From DATIUV01 sp049322755 (lineage in GTDB: Bacteria; Pseudomonadota; Gammaproteobacteria; Burkholderiales; UBA6910): DNA of 34,186 bases. Below, piece after piece: positions 7,353-15,430 of this stretch (position 1 is the stretch's first letter; each line of letters begins with the position of its first letter). Where the stretch lies: assembly GCA_049322755.1 (NCBI GenBank), contig JBMOQX010000065.1, positions 1 through 34,186 on the forward strand, read 5' to 3'. The notes under the pieces were generated by a model, which was given only the letters and a program-made list of their open reading frames with translations, searched no databases and was not told where the DNA came from. The position numbers were made by a program, and so were the translations under genes.

Positions 7353-8363
7353 ATGCCGATGCTCAATCCATTCGCCACCGATGCCTTCAACATGGTCGCT
7401 CTCACGGCGGCCATCAACAAGATCCCCAACACCTACGGCCGGCTCGAGCAGTTGAACCTCATGCCCGCCACCGGCGTCCGCACCCGCACCATCATCATCG
7501 AGGAGATGAGCGGCGTGCTGAACCTGCTTCCCACGCAGCCCGTGGGCGCGCCCGGCACCGTCGGCACCCAGGGCAAACGGAAAGTGCGCTCGTTCGTCAT
7601 CCCGCACATCCCGCACGACGATGCCGTGCTGCCCGAAGAAGTCCAGGGCATCCGCGCCTTCGGCTCGGAATCGGAGACCGAGGCGCTCGCCGAACTGCTC
7701 GCCCAGAAGCTCCAGAACATGCGCAACAAGCACGCGATCACCCTCGAGCACCTGCGCATGGGCGCGCTCAAGGGCGTGATCCTCGACGCCGACGGCTCGG
7801 TGCTCTACAACCTTTACACCGAGTTCGACATCACGCCCAAGACGGTGAATTTCGCGCTGGGCACGGCTTCGACCGAGGTGCTGCTCAAGGTGCTCGAAGT
7901 GAAGCGCCACATCGAGGACAACCTCAAGGGCGAGTTCATGACGGGCATCCTGTGCCTGTGCTCGTCGGGCTTCTACGACGCCTTCACGACGCACGCGAAG
8001 GTGAAGGAGGCCTTCCAGTACTACCAGCGCAACCAGCAGCTCGGCAACGACTACCGCACGGGGTTCACCTTCGGCGGCGTGACGTTCGAGGAGTACCGCG
8101 GCCAGGCGACCGACGCCTCGGGAGCCGTGCGGAAGTTCATCGCCGACGACGAGGCGCACTTCTTCCCGCTCGGCACCGCCAACACCTTCCGGACGTTCTT
8201 TGCGCCGGCCGACTTCAACGAGACAGCGAACACCCTCGGCCTGCCGCTCTACGCCAAGCAGGAACCGCGGAAGTTTGGGCGCGGGACGGACCTGCACACC
8301 CAGCAGAATCCGCTGCCGATCTGCCTGCGGCCCGAGGTGCTGGTCAAGGGGACGAAGGCCTGA
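7353..8363 (+). CDS. Major capsid protein, lambda gpE type
   Basis: The 336-residue HK97-fold shell protein belongs to the capsid E family. Landmarks are NPFATDAFNMVALTAAINKI at the N-terminus and RTIIIEEMSGVLNLLPT (about 47-63). KRKVRSFVIPHIPHDDAVLP lies at about 76-95 and KHAITLEHLRMGALKGVILD at about 128-147. GRGTDLHTQQNPLPICLRPE, the typical C-terminal loop of this family, is at about 309-328. Length is nearly the same as lambda gpE (341). The start ATG at 7353 follows GGAAGGAGCC by a short spacer. It should be the most abundant virion protein, and the single strong ribosome-binding site fits that. Confidence 0.96.
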   Translation: MPMLNPFATDAFNMVALTAAINKIPNTYGRLEQLNLMPATGVRTRTIIIEEMSGVLNLLPTQPVGAPGTVGTQGKRKVRSFVIPHIPHDDAVLPEEVQGIRAFGSESETEALAELLAQKLQNMRNKHAITLEHLRMGALKGVILDADGSVLYNLYTEFDITPKTVNFALGTASTEVLLKVLEVKRHIEDNLKGEFMTGILCLCSSGFYDAFTTHAKVKEAFQYYQRNQQLGNDYRTGFTFGGVTFEEYRGQATDASGAVRKFIADDEAHFFPLGTANTFRTFFAPADFNETANTLGLPLYAKQEPRKFGRGTDLHTQQNPLPICLRPEVLVKGTKA

Positions 8364-8365
8364 CG

Positions 8366-8671
8366 ATGAGCGGCTGGGAAGCGGCGGTGAATGATCTCAA
8401 TGCGGCCGTCGTCAGCACGTTCGGCCGCGAGGTCGTCTACCTGCCCGAGGCGGGCGGCGCGGCGACGGTCCGCGCGGTGTTCCAGCCGGCGCGGGAGGCC
8501 GAAGACGCCTCGCCGGGCGTCTATGCCGTGCTGTTGGTGCGGCTCGCGGACCTGCCCGCTGCGCCCGTGCGTGGCGACGAGGTCGAGATCGAAGGCGTGC
8601 GCTACAAGGTCTTCGATATCGAGGCCGACGCCGAGGGCGCCGCCGTGCTCCGGCTCCGCAAGGCGGACTGA
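8366..8671 (+). CDS. Small head-completion / head-tail attachment protein (gpFII-like position)
   Basis: This 101-residue protein starts at ATG 8366, two bases after the capsid stop. It has a short helical N-terminus (MSGWEAAVNDLNAAVVSTFG) followed by a beta-rich body: REVVYLP, ATVRAVFQPA, VYAVLLVRLADLP, GDEVEIEGVRYKVFDIEADA and AVLRLRKAD. This beta-sandwich pattern and the position just after the major capsid gene match lambda gpFII-type connector proteins, which make the tail-binding surface of the head. Sequence similarity alone is weak, so the role comes mostly from size and gene order. Its stop codon is the first part of the palindrome cluster. Confidence 0.72.
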   Translation: MSGWEAAVNDLNAAVVSTFGREVVYLPEAGGAATVRAVFQPAREAEDASPGVYAVLLVRLADLPAAPVRGDEVEIEGVRYKVFDIEADAEGAAVLRLRKAD

Positions 8672-8750
8672 CTTCCGGAAAATCTTCCGGAAGTCGGACT
8701 TCCGCCAAATCTGGCGGAGGTGTGCGACTTGTGGGCAATTGCGCACAAGT
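8670..8750. repeat. Three tandem palindromes between head and neck genes
   Basis: Three separate inverted repeats follow one another. 8670-8695 has perfect 11-base arms GACTTCCGGAA and TTCCGGAAGTC with loop AATC. 8698-8721 has nine-base arms ACTTCCGCC and GGCGGAGGT, with one G-T type mismatch, around AAATCT. 8727-8750 has ACTTGTG and CACAAGT arms around a GCAATTGC core. All three units begin with ACTT and end with AAGT or AGGT, are 24-26 bases long, and are spaced 2-5 bases apart. They occupy nearly all of the 94-base gap. On RNA they would form three hairpins; on DNA they could be a palindromic mobile repeat or protein sites. Confidence 0.85.
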
Positions 8751-8765
8751 TCTCTGGGGCGATCG

Positions 8766-9221
8766 ATGCCCAGCGTCCGCGTCTACCAGAAGAGGCAACT
8801 GCGGCTCGATCTGCTCAACTTCCGCCAGCGGCAGATGTATGAACTGGGCGCGGCGGGCGTCACGGCAGTGAAGGCCAGGCTTGCCGCCGCGCAGGGCCCG
8901 GAGGATTCCGCGGCCAAGCCGCTCACCAAGCGCTATGCGATCTGGAAGACGCGGAAAGGCAAGGGCAATCGCCGCAACCTGACCTTCTCAGGCGACCTCT
9001 TGCGGAACTTCCAGGTCCGCACGGTGAGCGAAAACCGGGCCAAGGCGAACGTGTCGACCCGCAAGGACCGGATCAAGGCCTGGGCTAACCAGAAGCGGGA
9101 GGCGTGGATGGTGTTTTCGCCGAAGAACAAAGCGGCGGTCATGGAGGCAGCCCGGAAGATGCTCGACGCCATGAAGCCCCGTCTGCTCCTCGAACGCGGC
9201 CTGGGAGGAAGGCAACGATGA
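8766..9221 (+). CDS. Neck / tail-completion protein (gpZ/gp10-like position)
   Basis: The 151-residue protein is very basic (about 30 Arg/Lys) and mostly helical at both ends: LRLDLLNFRQRQMYELGAAG near the N-terminus and KAAVMEAARKMLDAMK near the C-terminus. The middle, LTFSGDLLRNFQVRTVSENR followed by DRIKAWANQK, resembles the tail-completion proteins of the gpZ/HK97 gp10 type, where a SGxLLRNF-like motif is common. The start at ATG 8766 is chosen because it opens a sensible protein. The Shine-Dalgarno sequence is weak (TGGGG), and the last palindrome lies just upstream. The stop overlaps the next start (ATGA), so those two genes are coupled. Function is assigned by order and weak motif only. 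Confidence 0.68.
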   Translation: MPSVRVYQKRQLRLDLLNFRQRQMYELGAAGVTAVKARLAAAQGPEDSAAKPLTKRYAIWKTRKGKGNRRNLTFSGDLLRNFQVRTVSENRAKANVSTRKDRIKAWANQKREAWMVFSPKNKAAVMEAARKMLDAMKPRLLLERGLGGRQR

Positions 9222-9691
9222 TCAACCCGGCGGAACTGGTCGACAACCTGGTCGCTCTGCTACGCGACATCCCGGAACTGGTCGCCGAGATGGGCGGCGA
9301 TGAGCAGCGGATCTTCGCCTACCACGATCAGTATCCGAAGCGCGCGAGTCTCGCGGCGGCAATCCACGACATGCCCGCCCCTGGGATTATGGCCGCATGG
9401 CAGGGCACGCAGCCGTCGAGCTTCGGCGGCGTCGACGTCTGGCGGCACCAGGTCACGCTTTACCTGCGGGCGCGCGAGACCTTTGACGGCGACCCGCCCA
9501 CCACCTACTACCGGCTGTTCCGGCTGATCACGAAGGGTGTGCCGGCATCGGCGGGTGTGCCGATGCTCAACGCTACGGTCCATCCGTCCTGCCACCCGAT
9601 GGACCTGCCGCTCATCCAGCGGCAGACCGACGCCGAGGGGCTCGATTACTTCGAGCTGCCGCTCAGCTTCATGGAGATGGGAGATGACTGA
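9218..9691 (+). CDS. Tail terminator-like protein (gpU position)
   Basis: A 157-residue alpha/beta protein starting at ATG 9218 after GGGAGGAAGG. The opening INPAELVDNLVALLRDIPEL is a helix. The body WRHQVTLYLRARETFDGDPP and ending GLDYFELPLSFMEMGDD have the strand pattern of proteins that cap the tail tube and connect it to the head (lambda gpU). Its place directly before the tail tube gene agrees. It overlaps the upstream gene by four bases and the downstream small gene by eight. No catalytic motif is seen. The role is inferred from gene order. Confidence 0.68.
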   Translation: MINPAELVDNLVALLRDIPELVAEMGGDEQRIFAYHDQYPKRASLAAAIHDMPAPGIMAAWQGTQPSSFGGVDVWRHQVTLYLRARETFDGDPPTTYYRLFRLITKGVPASAGVPMLNATVHPSCHPMDLPLIQRQTDAEGLDYFELPLSFMEMGDD

Positions 9692-9854
9692 AACCGTGCT
9701 GATGCGCTCGCCTGAGGGCGAAGTACAGGAAGTGAAAGCCACGCCGGCCAAGATCGTGCCCCTCATGGTGCGCGGCTGGCGGCAAGTCACAGAAGAGGAG
9801 GTAACGCTTGATGTCCGTCGCGCGGATGCAGGAAATCCAGATCTGCTTCGGTAA
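9684..9854 (+). CDS. Small conserved phage protein, 56 residues
   Basis: Starts at ATG 9684 inside the end of the previous gene, preceded by GGAGATGGGAG. The sequence has an acidic strand region (VLMRSPEGEVQEVKA) followed by a short helix (KIVPLMVRGWRQVTEEE). Short proteins of this look, with a DGEV-type strand and a RGW turn, often sit just before the tail tube gene, but no role is established. Its last 44 bases overlap the tail tube gene in another frame and contain that gene's ribosome-binding site. This could be a real overlap or could mean the protein is dispensable at its end. Confidence 0.6.
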   Translation: MTETVLMRSPEGEVQEVKATPAKIVPLMVRGWRQVTEEEVTLDVRRADAGNPDLLR

Positions 9855-10851
9855 GCAGAAGCAGGCCGACATCTCTACGCCCAACACCGGCGTCCAGATG
9901 TGGCAGTTGCGGAAACTGAACGCCGCGCTCGCCAACCCGAAACTCAACACCGAAAACGACGCCGAGGAGTTCGGCAAGGGCCACGAGTTTCCGACGCAGT
10001 CCTTCCAGACCTCCTGGGACGTCAACGGGACGCTCGAGAAATACTTGGGCGCGGAGATCGGCGCCTGGGCGATGGCGTTCGGCCTTGGGAAGGTCGTGAA
10101 GTCGGGCACGGCGCCGAACTTCACCTACACCTGCACGCCGCTGTTCCCCGCAAACGGCGATGCGGCCGAACTGCCCTACTTCTCCTTCGTCGAGCAGATC
10201 CGCCCGGGCGCGGGTGCCGTCGTGGACCGGATGGCTGTGGGCTGCGCGATCGAGGGCTGGACCATCTCGATCGGCTCGGGGCCCGGCCGGGCGAACTCGA
10301 AGATCACGGTCGAGTTCGTGGGCTCGGGCAAGACCACGGAACCTTCGGGCATCGCCATGCCGGCGGCGACGGTCGAAAAGCTCCTGCCATCGGCGTCGCT
10401 CGCGCTCTCGATCAACGGCGTCAACTACGTCTCGAACAAGAACATCGTCTCGCTCGAGACCTCCTGGAAGAACAACGTCCGGCTCGATGGCGGTTTCTAT
10501 CCCGGCTCGGGCTTCCAGACGCCTGGCGATGGCGCAAGTGGGGCGATCCGCGGCCGCCTCGAGTTCGGCAACCGCCAAGGAACGCTGCGATTCGTCGCCC
10601 GCTTCGAGAATGGCTCGACGGAACTCACGAAGCTCAAGAGCCAGTCCACGGGCACGGCGGTGCTGGCGCTCACCTACGACGCGAACAACTCGCTCGAAAT
10701 CACCTGGCACAGGGTCTCTTTCGCCTCGGCCGAGGTCGGTGAGACGGACGGCATCGTCACCGTGTCGGTCGAATGCCTGCCGATGTGGGACGAAACCAAC
10801 GGCATCGTCTCGGCGGTGGCCAAATGCAATGTGGACGGAATCGCTCAGTAG
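9811..10851 (+). CDS. Major tail tube protein
   Basis: The 346-residue subunit stacks into rings to make the tail tube. ATG 9811 follows a strong GAGGAGGT with an 8-base spacer, better than the in-frame TTG at 9808. The protein is almost all beta: QEIQICFGKQKQADI and MWQLRKLNA at the N-terminus, EGWTISIGSGPGRANSKITV near 150-170, then LALSINGVNYVSNKN and VSLETSWKNNVRLDGGF. It closes with NSLEITWHRVSFASAEV and VTVSVECLPMW, typical of tail tube domains. It is longer than lambda gpV (246) and probably carries an extra decoration domain in the middle. It lies before the tail chaperone, as expected. Confidence 0.85.
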   Translation: MSVARMQEIQICFGKQKQADISTPNTGVQMWQLRKLNAALANPKLNTENDAEEFGKGHEFPTQSFQTSWDVNGTLEKYLGAEIGAWAMAFGLGKVVKSGTAPNFTYTCTPLFPANGDAAELPYFSFVEQIRPGAGAVVDRMAVGCAIEGWTISIGSGPGRANSKITVEFVGSGKTTEPSGIAMPAATVEKLLPSASLALSINGVNYVSNKNIVSLETSWKNNVRLDGGFYPGSGFQTPGDGASGAIRGRLEFGNRQGTLRFVARFENGSTELTKLKSQSTGTAVLALTYDANNSLEITWHRVSFASAEVGETDGIVTVSVECLPMWDETNGIVSAVAKCNVDGIAQ

Positions 10852-10862
10852 AGAGAACTCTC

Positions 10863-11465
10863 ATGTTTGACGCAAAGCAACCCATCACCATCCACCTGCG
10901 CACGCCCGAGGGCGTGAAGACGGTCCGCGTGCGCTTCCCGACTGATGAGGAATGGATCGACCGCCAGAAGAAGCGCAAGGTCATCGTGAAGCAACTGGGG
11001 CGCGGCGTGTCGGAAACGACGATCCCCGACTCGGCAGAAGCCGACGCCGCCCTGCTCGCGAAGATCCGGGTGCCTGAGGAGAATGCGCCGGAAGTCGATG
11101 CCTTCGAGGCCAGCCGCATTATCGAGCAGTTGAGCCAGGCGGATGTGGATGATGTGGCCCAAGTCGGCGACGCCTTCCGGGTGACCCTCCGTGTCCTGGG
11201 CGGTACAGTGACGCACCTGCTCAAGATGCCTTCGGCCAAGGACGTCTTCGAATACCGCCGTGGCTTCGCGCGGGTACTCGATCTGCCCTACAACCGCCAG
11301 GAACTGATTATCAACCTCGCCCCTGCGGCCACGCTCTTCAAGAAGCTGCTCGAATCCTCCGAGGGCTACGCGGGCGACGTGCCGATCATTCACCAGGCCG
11401 TCGCGGTGAAAGCCGCCATTGACGCTCTGGACGGCGCGTTCCAGGAGTCCAGCGACCCAAACTGA
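10863..11465 (+). CDS. Tail assembly chaperone (lambda gpG-like)
   Basis: This 200-residue protein should coat the tape measure protein and gather tail tube subunits during tail assembly. It has a beta-strand start (PITIHLRTPEGVKTVRVRFP) and a long mainly helical remainder, with RIIEQLSQADVDDVAQVGD and AATLFKKLLESSEGYAG. It sits between the tail tube and tape measure genes. Its frame-0 end is ...SSDPN then TGA at 11463. The final codons CCA AAC belong to a slippery heptamer, so a fraction of ribosomes should continue into the T extension at 11462-11794, as with lambda G/GT. The ATG at 10863 is preceded only by a weak GAGAG. Confidence 0.85.
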   Translation: MFDAKQPITIHLRTPEGVKTVRVRFPTDEEWIDRQKKRKVIVKQLGRGVSETTIPDSAEADAALLAKIRVPEENAPEVDAFEASRIIEQLSQADVDDVAQVGDAFRVTLRVLGGTVTHLLKMPSAKDVFEYRRGFARVLDLPYNRQELIINLAPAATLFKKLLESSEGYAGDVPIIHQAVAVKAAIDALDGAFQESSDPN

Positions 11466-11496
11466 CGCCCGGGGAGTGGCCTGAAAAACCCTCCCT
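11456..11496 (+). promoter_or_regulatory. Programmed -1 frameshift site with downstream stem
   Basis: The heptamer C CCA AAC (11456-11462) has the exact X XXY YYZ form in the reading frame of the chaperone gene, and TGA follows at once. After an 8-base spacer, GGGGAG and GG (11471-11479, one T bulge) can pair with CC and CTCCCT (11489-11496) around a 9-base loop. The order slippery site, spacer of 5-9, stem is the known design of -1 frameshift signals. The -1 frame is open for 110 codons after it and has no sensible start of its own. Confidence 0.85.
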
Positions 11497-11794
11497 CCGA
11501 TTCCTGATTCACTGGGCGCTCCGCCGGGAGGAACTCTGCGACCCCGGCCTCTGCCCAGACGCTCCCGACGATGGCGGCCGCTGTGATCACTGCCCACTCG
11601 ACAAACTCGATGCGGCGCAATCCTCCGAGGCGGGACTGTTGCTCCGGCGCGCGATCGACCTACGTGCAGCGCTGAAGTTGGGTATCCGCATCAGCCTCGA
11701 TGAGATTCGTGCAGATGAGTTCCATGCGTTGGTGGTGCTCGAAGAGGAACGCGACGCATTAGATCGCGAGCAGATGAACGCACATGGCCGATAA
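11462..11794 (+). CDS. T extension of tail chaperone (GT fusion), made by -1 frameshift
   Basis: From the shift point at 11462 the -1 frame is open for 110 codons to TAA at 11792, giving a chaperone fusion of about 310 residues. It fills an otherwise gene-free 318-base gap and overlaps the tape measure start by 11 bases. The sequence has an acidic/aromatic start (LTPGEWPEKPSLRFLIHWAL). A Cys4 cluster follows: Cys26 and Cys31 (CDPGLC), then Cys41 and Cys44 (CDHC). After it comes a helical end (LLLRRAIDLRAALKLGI). The spacing CX4C...CX2C suggests a zinc site. In lambda the T domain of gpGT brings in tape measure and tube subunits. No homology is claimed beyond position and mechanism. Confidence 0.8.
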   Translation: MTPGEWPEKPSLRFLIHWALRREELCDPGLCPDAPDDGGRCDHCPLDKLDAAQSSEAGLLLRRAIDLRAALKLGIRISLDEIRADEFHALVVLEEERDALDREQMNAHGR

Positions 11795-14700
11795 CAGGCT
11801 CGAGCTTGTCGTCGAAGTCGACACCAACAGGGCCAATGCGTCCATCAAGAGCGTCAACGCGAGTCTGTCGAGCATGGAAGCGTCGGCGGTGAAGACCGCC
11901 CGAGGCGCGGCGCAGGGAATCGATGGCATGACCGCATCCATGGTGAAGGGCGCCACGGCGGGTAACCTGCTCGCCGACGCGATCAAGAGCGCGCTCACCT
12001 GGGCCAAGGAGTTCACGGTCGGCTCCGTCATGATGGCAGCCGAGAATGCCAAAGCCGAGGCTTCGCTCAAGGCGCTGGCCAACGCGCACGGCGTGGGGGC
12101 GGCAGCTGCGGCCAGGCAAGTCGCCGCGATCGAAGAGATCGGCTTCGAGTACACCGAAGCGGCGCACGCCGTGCAGCGGCTGATCGTGGCCGATCTGGAA
12201 TTGTCGAAGGCGCAGGGTCTGGCGAAACTCGCCAAAGACGCAGCGGCGGTCCAGAACATCGCCGCCGGCGAGGCTCTGGAATCCATCGTGATGGCCATCG
12301 AGTCCGGCGCCTCGCGGGGCTTGCGCACCTTGGGCTTGTTCGTCGACTTCCAGAAGGAAGCTCAGATCGCCCAGCTTCAGCTCGGCCGCACCCTAACTGA
12401 GACCGAGGAGAAGCAGCTCCGCTACAACGCGGTGATCCGCGAAGGCGCCAAGATCCAGGGAGCACACGCGGCCGCCTCGCAGACGGTCGAAGGACAACTG
12501 GGTGCGCTGCGGCGTGAGTTCAACAACCTCCGCGAAGACATCGGATCTCAGTTCCAGGACGACTTCAAGGCGCTGATTGGCAACCTGCGAGGTCTGGTCG
12601 GCTGGCTGCGGGAGAATACCGAGATGCTCCAGAAGTTCGGTGAGGTCGCGCTGTGGGTGTCGGGCATCCTGGCGGCTTATGCCCTGGTCGACAAGATCAT
12701 GGCGCTCGCGAAGTCCATCGCCGCGCTTCAACTGGCCAGCATCAACCCCTATGCTCTGCTCGCAGTGGGCGTCGTCGCTGCGGGATTCGCCATCTACTCG
12801 CAGTGGAAGGACACCCAGGATCGGCTTCAGGCCCGCTTCGACGAGATGCAGCGGAAGGCCCTGCGCGAGGATCTCTTCAGCGGGCGGACGAGCGTCGATG
12901 CCCTGCGCAAGCAGGGGATGACCGACGAAAAGATCCGCGAACTCATCAGCGGCAGAAGGTGGCTGCCTGGCGAGCAGCCATTCGAATATGAAGGGCCCAA
13001 GCTGACCATCAAAACGTCGCCGGAGCCGGACCTCGAAGCGCTGAAACGAGCAGCCGAGATCCGGAAGCGCCAGTTGGAAGTGGAGCGGGAGAGCGCACGG
13101 GCCCTGGAGGAATCGCGGCGGCGCAGTCTGACGGGTTTCGCTCGGGACGTGGCCGAGGTCCAGGAGCAGATTCGCAAGTGGACGACCTTCGTCGACGAGC
13201 GCGGCAACGAGCAGCGGATCGCGCTGACGCGCGCGGCGTGGGAGAACGTCATCGGCGAACTGCGCGAGCGCCTGGCCAACTGGCAAAAGGAAGTCCAGGA
13301 GACCAACCGCAAGAACCTCAATGAGTATCTGGCCGCGGAGGAAGAAGCCGCGCGCCGGCGGCTGGAGATCGAGTCCCACCTGTTTAGCCAGCGGCTGACC
13401 TACAACGAGGAGATTGCGAAGCGAAACCTCGATCACCTGGAGCAGATCCTTGGCATTGACGAGACGCAGGCCGGGATTGCACGCGAGGCCCAACTGCGTG
13501 CGCTCGACGCCACGAACGCGCAGACTTTGGAACAGAAGGTCGCTGTCGAGCAGCGCAAGGCGGCGATCGAGGTTGAGTACCTCACGCGGGTCCACGAGAT
13601 CCGCATGCGACTGTTTGACCTCGAAACCTCTCGAATGGCCATCGAGGAAGAGGCGCAACTCAAGCGGCTCGGCTATCGGGCCGACGAGATCCAGGCGCGG
13701 ATCGCCGAACTCACTGCGCAACGGGATGAGATCCGGCGGTTCCAGCAGGAGGCCACCGACGCCGCGATCCAGGGCGCGCGAGAGACTGCTGCAATCCGCC
13801 AGACGCAGTTGGTGCGCGACCACAACCAGCGGATCTTTGACTCCTTCAAACGCCAGGCCGAAGGAGTCTTCGACGCGCTGCTCACCAAGTCGCAGTCTAT
13901 CTGGTCGGCCATCGGCAACTCGCTCAAAACAGCGCTGCTCACCGCCATCAAGGACGTGGTCAGCTCGCGCGTGGCCGCGATGCTGATGCAGTTATTCACC
14001 GGCACCCGAGTGTCGTTGACTGGTGGAGGTTCTTCCGGAAGCGGCGCGCTCGGCAGGCTTGGCGGACTGCTCGGCATCGGTGCGGCGCCGGTCTTCGGAC
14101 AGGGCGGCGGTGGCCCCATTCCCGGCGGCGCGGCTGGAGGGTGGGGCACGCCTCCATTCATCCCATCGAACAGCGGCGGCTTGAGCGGCCTGCTCGGCGG
14201 CTGGAAGGATTTTCTCGGCTTCGGCGGCGGCGTCCAGTACGCCCCTGGCAAGGCCGTGACCTGGGAAGCGGCGACCATGGGCCAGAAGCTCTCGGCTCTG
14301 GGCCGGTCCAATGCCGCGCTGCTTGGTGGCGCGACGCTCGCCCTGATGGGCCTCCAGCGCGGCGGCGTTTCCGGTCTCGCCATGACCACCGCCGGCGGCG
14401 CGATGATCGGCTTCAAGTATGGCGGGCATCTCGGCGCGGCGATCGGGGCCGGAATCGGCTCGGTCGCCGGACTGGTGCGGCTGTTCGTCAAAGGCGCGCA
14501 AGAGAAGGCCCGCGAGAAGATCAAGGCCACCTACGGCGTCGACATCCGCGACAACAGCGTCCTGAAGCAGATCGTCGACATCGCCAAACAAGGTTTTGGC
14601 GGCAATCTGGAGGCGGCCATCCGCAGCCAGCAGATCCGCGATCTGGTCGAACTATACGCGCTGTCGACGGGTCAAAGCACGTCGGGGCTCCCGGCCACCG

Positions 14701-14987
14701 TGCGTCCGGTGTCGCTCCTTCAGCAAGGCGGCGGGCTGTTCCAGTCGAGCTCCGGCGGCCTGACGCTCGCGCCGCTCGGCGGCGGCACGCCGTCGTCTGC
14801 GGCGGGACCCACGGTGATCAACATCACCGTGCCGGGAGCGAAGGAGTTCTTCGAGAAGGAAACGGTGCGCGTGGTGGTCGAGAATCCGCGCGCGGTGCAA
14901 TCGGCGGCGATGACGGCGACCAAAGCCAGCGCCGGCCGCCGTGAGATGACCGGGCTGCAACTCAGCCCCGGGTTGATCCTGTCATGA
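11784..14987 (+). CDS. Tail tape measure protein
   Basis: The 1067-residue protein sets tail length and probably helps DNA pass the inner membrane. The N-terminal third is helical (LELVVEVDTNRANASIKSVN, then Ala-rich stretches to about 200). Hydrophobic segments lie at about 287-340 (WVSGILAAYALV, ALLAVGVVAAGFAIY). A long charged coiled coil spans about 410-700 (RKRQLEVERESARALEES, RRRLEIESHLFSQ, EEEAQLKRLGYRADEIQARI). A Gly-rich stretch lies at about 750-820. A second Gly/Ala hydrophobic region is at about 845-900 (GGHLGAAIGAGIGSVAGLV). By the usual 0.15 nm per residue rule the tail would be roughly 160 nm. The next gene begins in its stop codon (ATGA). Confidence 0.93.
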   Translation: MADNRLELVVEVDTNRANASIKSVNASLSSMEASAVKTARGAAQGIDGMTASMVKGATAGNLLADAIKSALTWAKEFTVGSVMMAAENAKAEASLKALANAHGVGAAAAARQVAAIEEIGFEYTEAAHAVQRLIVADLELSKAQGLAKLAKDAAAVQNIAAGEALESIVMAIESGASRGLRTLGLFVDFQKEAQIAQLQLGRTLTETEEKQLRYNAVIREGAKIQGAHAAASQTVEGQLGALRREFNNLREDIGSQFQDDFKALIGNLRGLVGWLRENTEMLQKFGEVALWVSGILAAYALVDKIMALAKSIAALQLASINPYALLAVGVVAAGFAIYSQWKDTQDRLQARFDEMQRKALREDLFSGRTSVDALRKQGMTDEKIRELISGRRWLPGEQPFEYEGPKLTIKTSPEPDLEALKRAAEIRKRQLEVERESARALEESRRRSLTGFARDVAEVQEQIRKWTTFVDERGNEQRIALTRAAWENVIGELRERLANWQKEVQETNRKNLNEYLAAEEEAARRRLEIESHLFSQRLTYNEEIAKRNLDHLEQILGIDETQAGIAREAQLRALDATNAQTLEQKVAVEQRKAAIEVEYLTRVHEIRMRLFDLETSRMAIEEEAQLKRLGYRADEIQARIAELTAQRDEIRRFQQEATDAAIQGARETAAIRQTQLVRDHNQRIFDSFKRQAEGVFDALLTKSQSIWSAIGNSLKTALLTAIKDVVSSRVAAMLMQLFTGTRVSLTGGGSSGSGALGRLGGLLGIGAAPVFGQGGGGPIPGGAAGGWGTPPFIPSNSGGLSGLLGGWKDFLGFGGGVQYAPGKAVTWEAATMGQKLSALGRSNAALLGGATLALMGLQRGGVSGLAMTTAGGAMIGFKYGGHLGAAIGAGIGSVAGLVRLFVKGAQEKAREKIKATYGVDIRDNSVLKQIVDIAKQGFGGNLEAAIRSQQIRDLVELYALSTGQSTSGLPATVRPVSLLQQGGGLFQSSSGGLTLAPLGGGTPSSAAGPTVINITVPGAKEFFEKETVRVVVENPRAVQSAAMTATKASAGRREMTGLQLSPGLILS

Positions 14988-15430
14988 CGCGAGCAGAACT
15001 CATCGAGAAGATCGCGCGGGCGATCGCGGAGATGGAGGGTTTCTACGCCACCGCCACGAAGCCGACCCTTGCCCAGCGGAACGCGAACCCCGGCAACATC
15101 CGGCAGTGGCGCGACGCGGGAGGCCGGCCATATCCTACCCATCGCGGTTACGTCGACTTCGTCGCGTGGGCGTCCGAGCGGTTCCCGGGCGCCTCCCGCG
15201 AGGAGATGAGCCGGCGGGCGCTTGAGGAAGGCTGGCGCATCCTGCGCGTGCTGGTCGGGCAGTATCTTGACGGGCGCTACACGCAGGGTAAGCCTCCAAC
15301 CGCTGAGGAGATGTTCCGGGTGTATGCGCCCTCGGCCGACGGCAATCATCCGGCGAACTATGCGCGTTTCGTCGCGAGCAAGATCGGCGCGCGGCCGGAT
15401 CAGCGGCTCCTCGACTTGGTGACCGCGTGA
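14984..15430 (+). CDS. Virion-associated peptidoglycan hydrolase-like protein
   Basis: This 148-residue protein begins with a helix containing IAEMEGFY (Glu18 is a candidate catalytic acid). The conserved NANPGNIRQW at about 33-42 and GYVDFVAWASERFPG at about 55-69 follow. It ends with MFRVYAPSADGNHPANYARF near 108-127. The NPGNIR and YAP...N..NY motifs belong to a group of small lysozyme-like phage proteins related to structural protein P5. It would cut host peptidoglycan during tail penetration or lysis. Its position inside the tail block, overlapping the tape measure stop (ATGA), favours a virion role. No holin or signal peptide accompanies it. Enzyme activity is inferred from motifs. Confidence 0.75.
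   Translation: MTRAELIEKIARAIAEMEGFYATATKPTLAQRNANPGNIRQWRDAGGRPYPTHRGYVDFVAWASERFPGASREEMSRRALEEGWRILRVLVGQYLDGRYTQGKPPTAEEMFRVYAPSADGNHPANYARFVASKIGARPDQRLLDLVTA

Noticed and set aside
6612..8297. 561-codon minus-strand open frame
   Set aside because: Antisense to protease, decoration and capsid genes, which are clearly recognised; composition is typical of a shadow.
8670..8750. CRISPR-like repeats
   Set aside because: The three palindromes have different cores and 2-5 base gaps, with no spacers; no other repeat array exists in the window.
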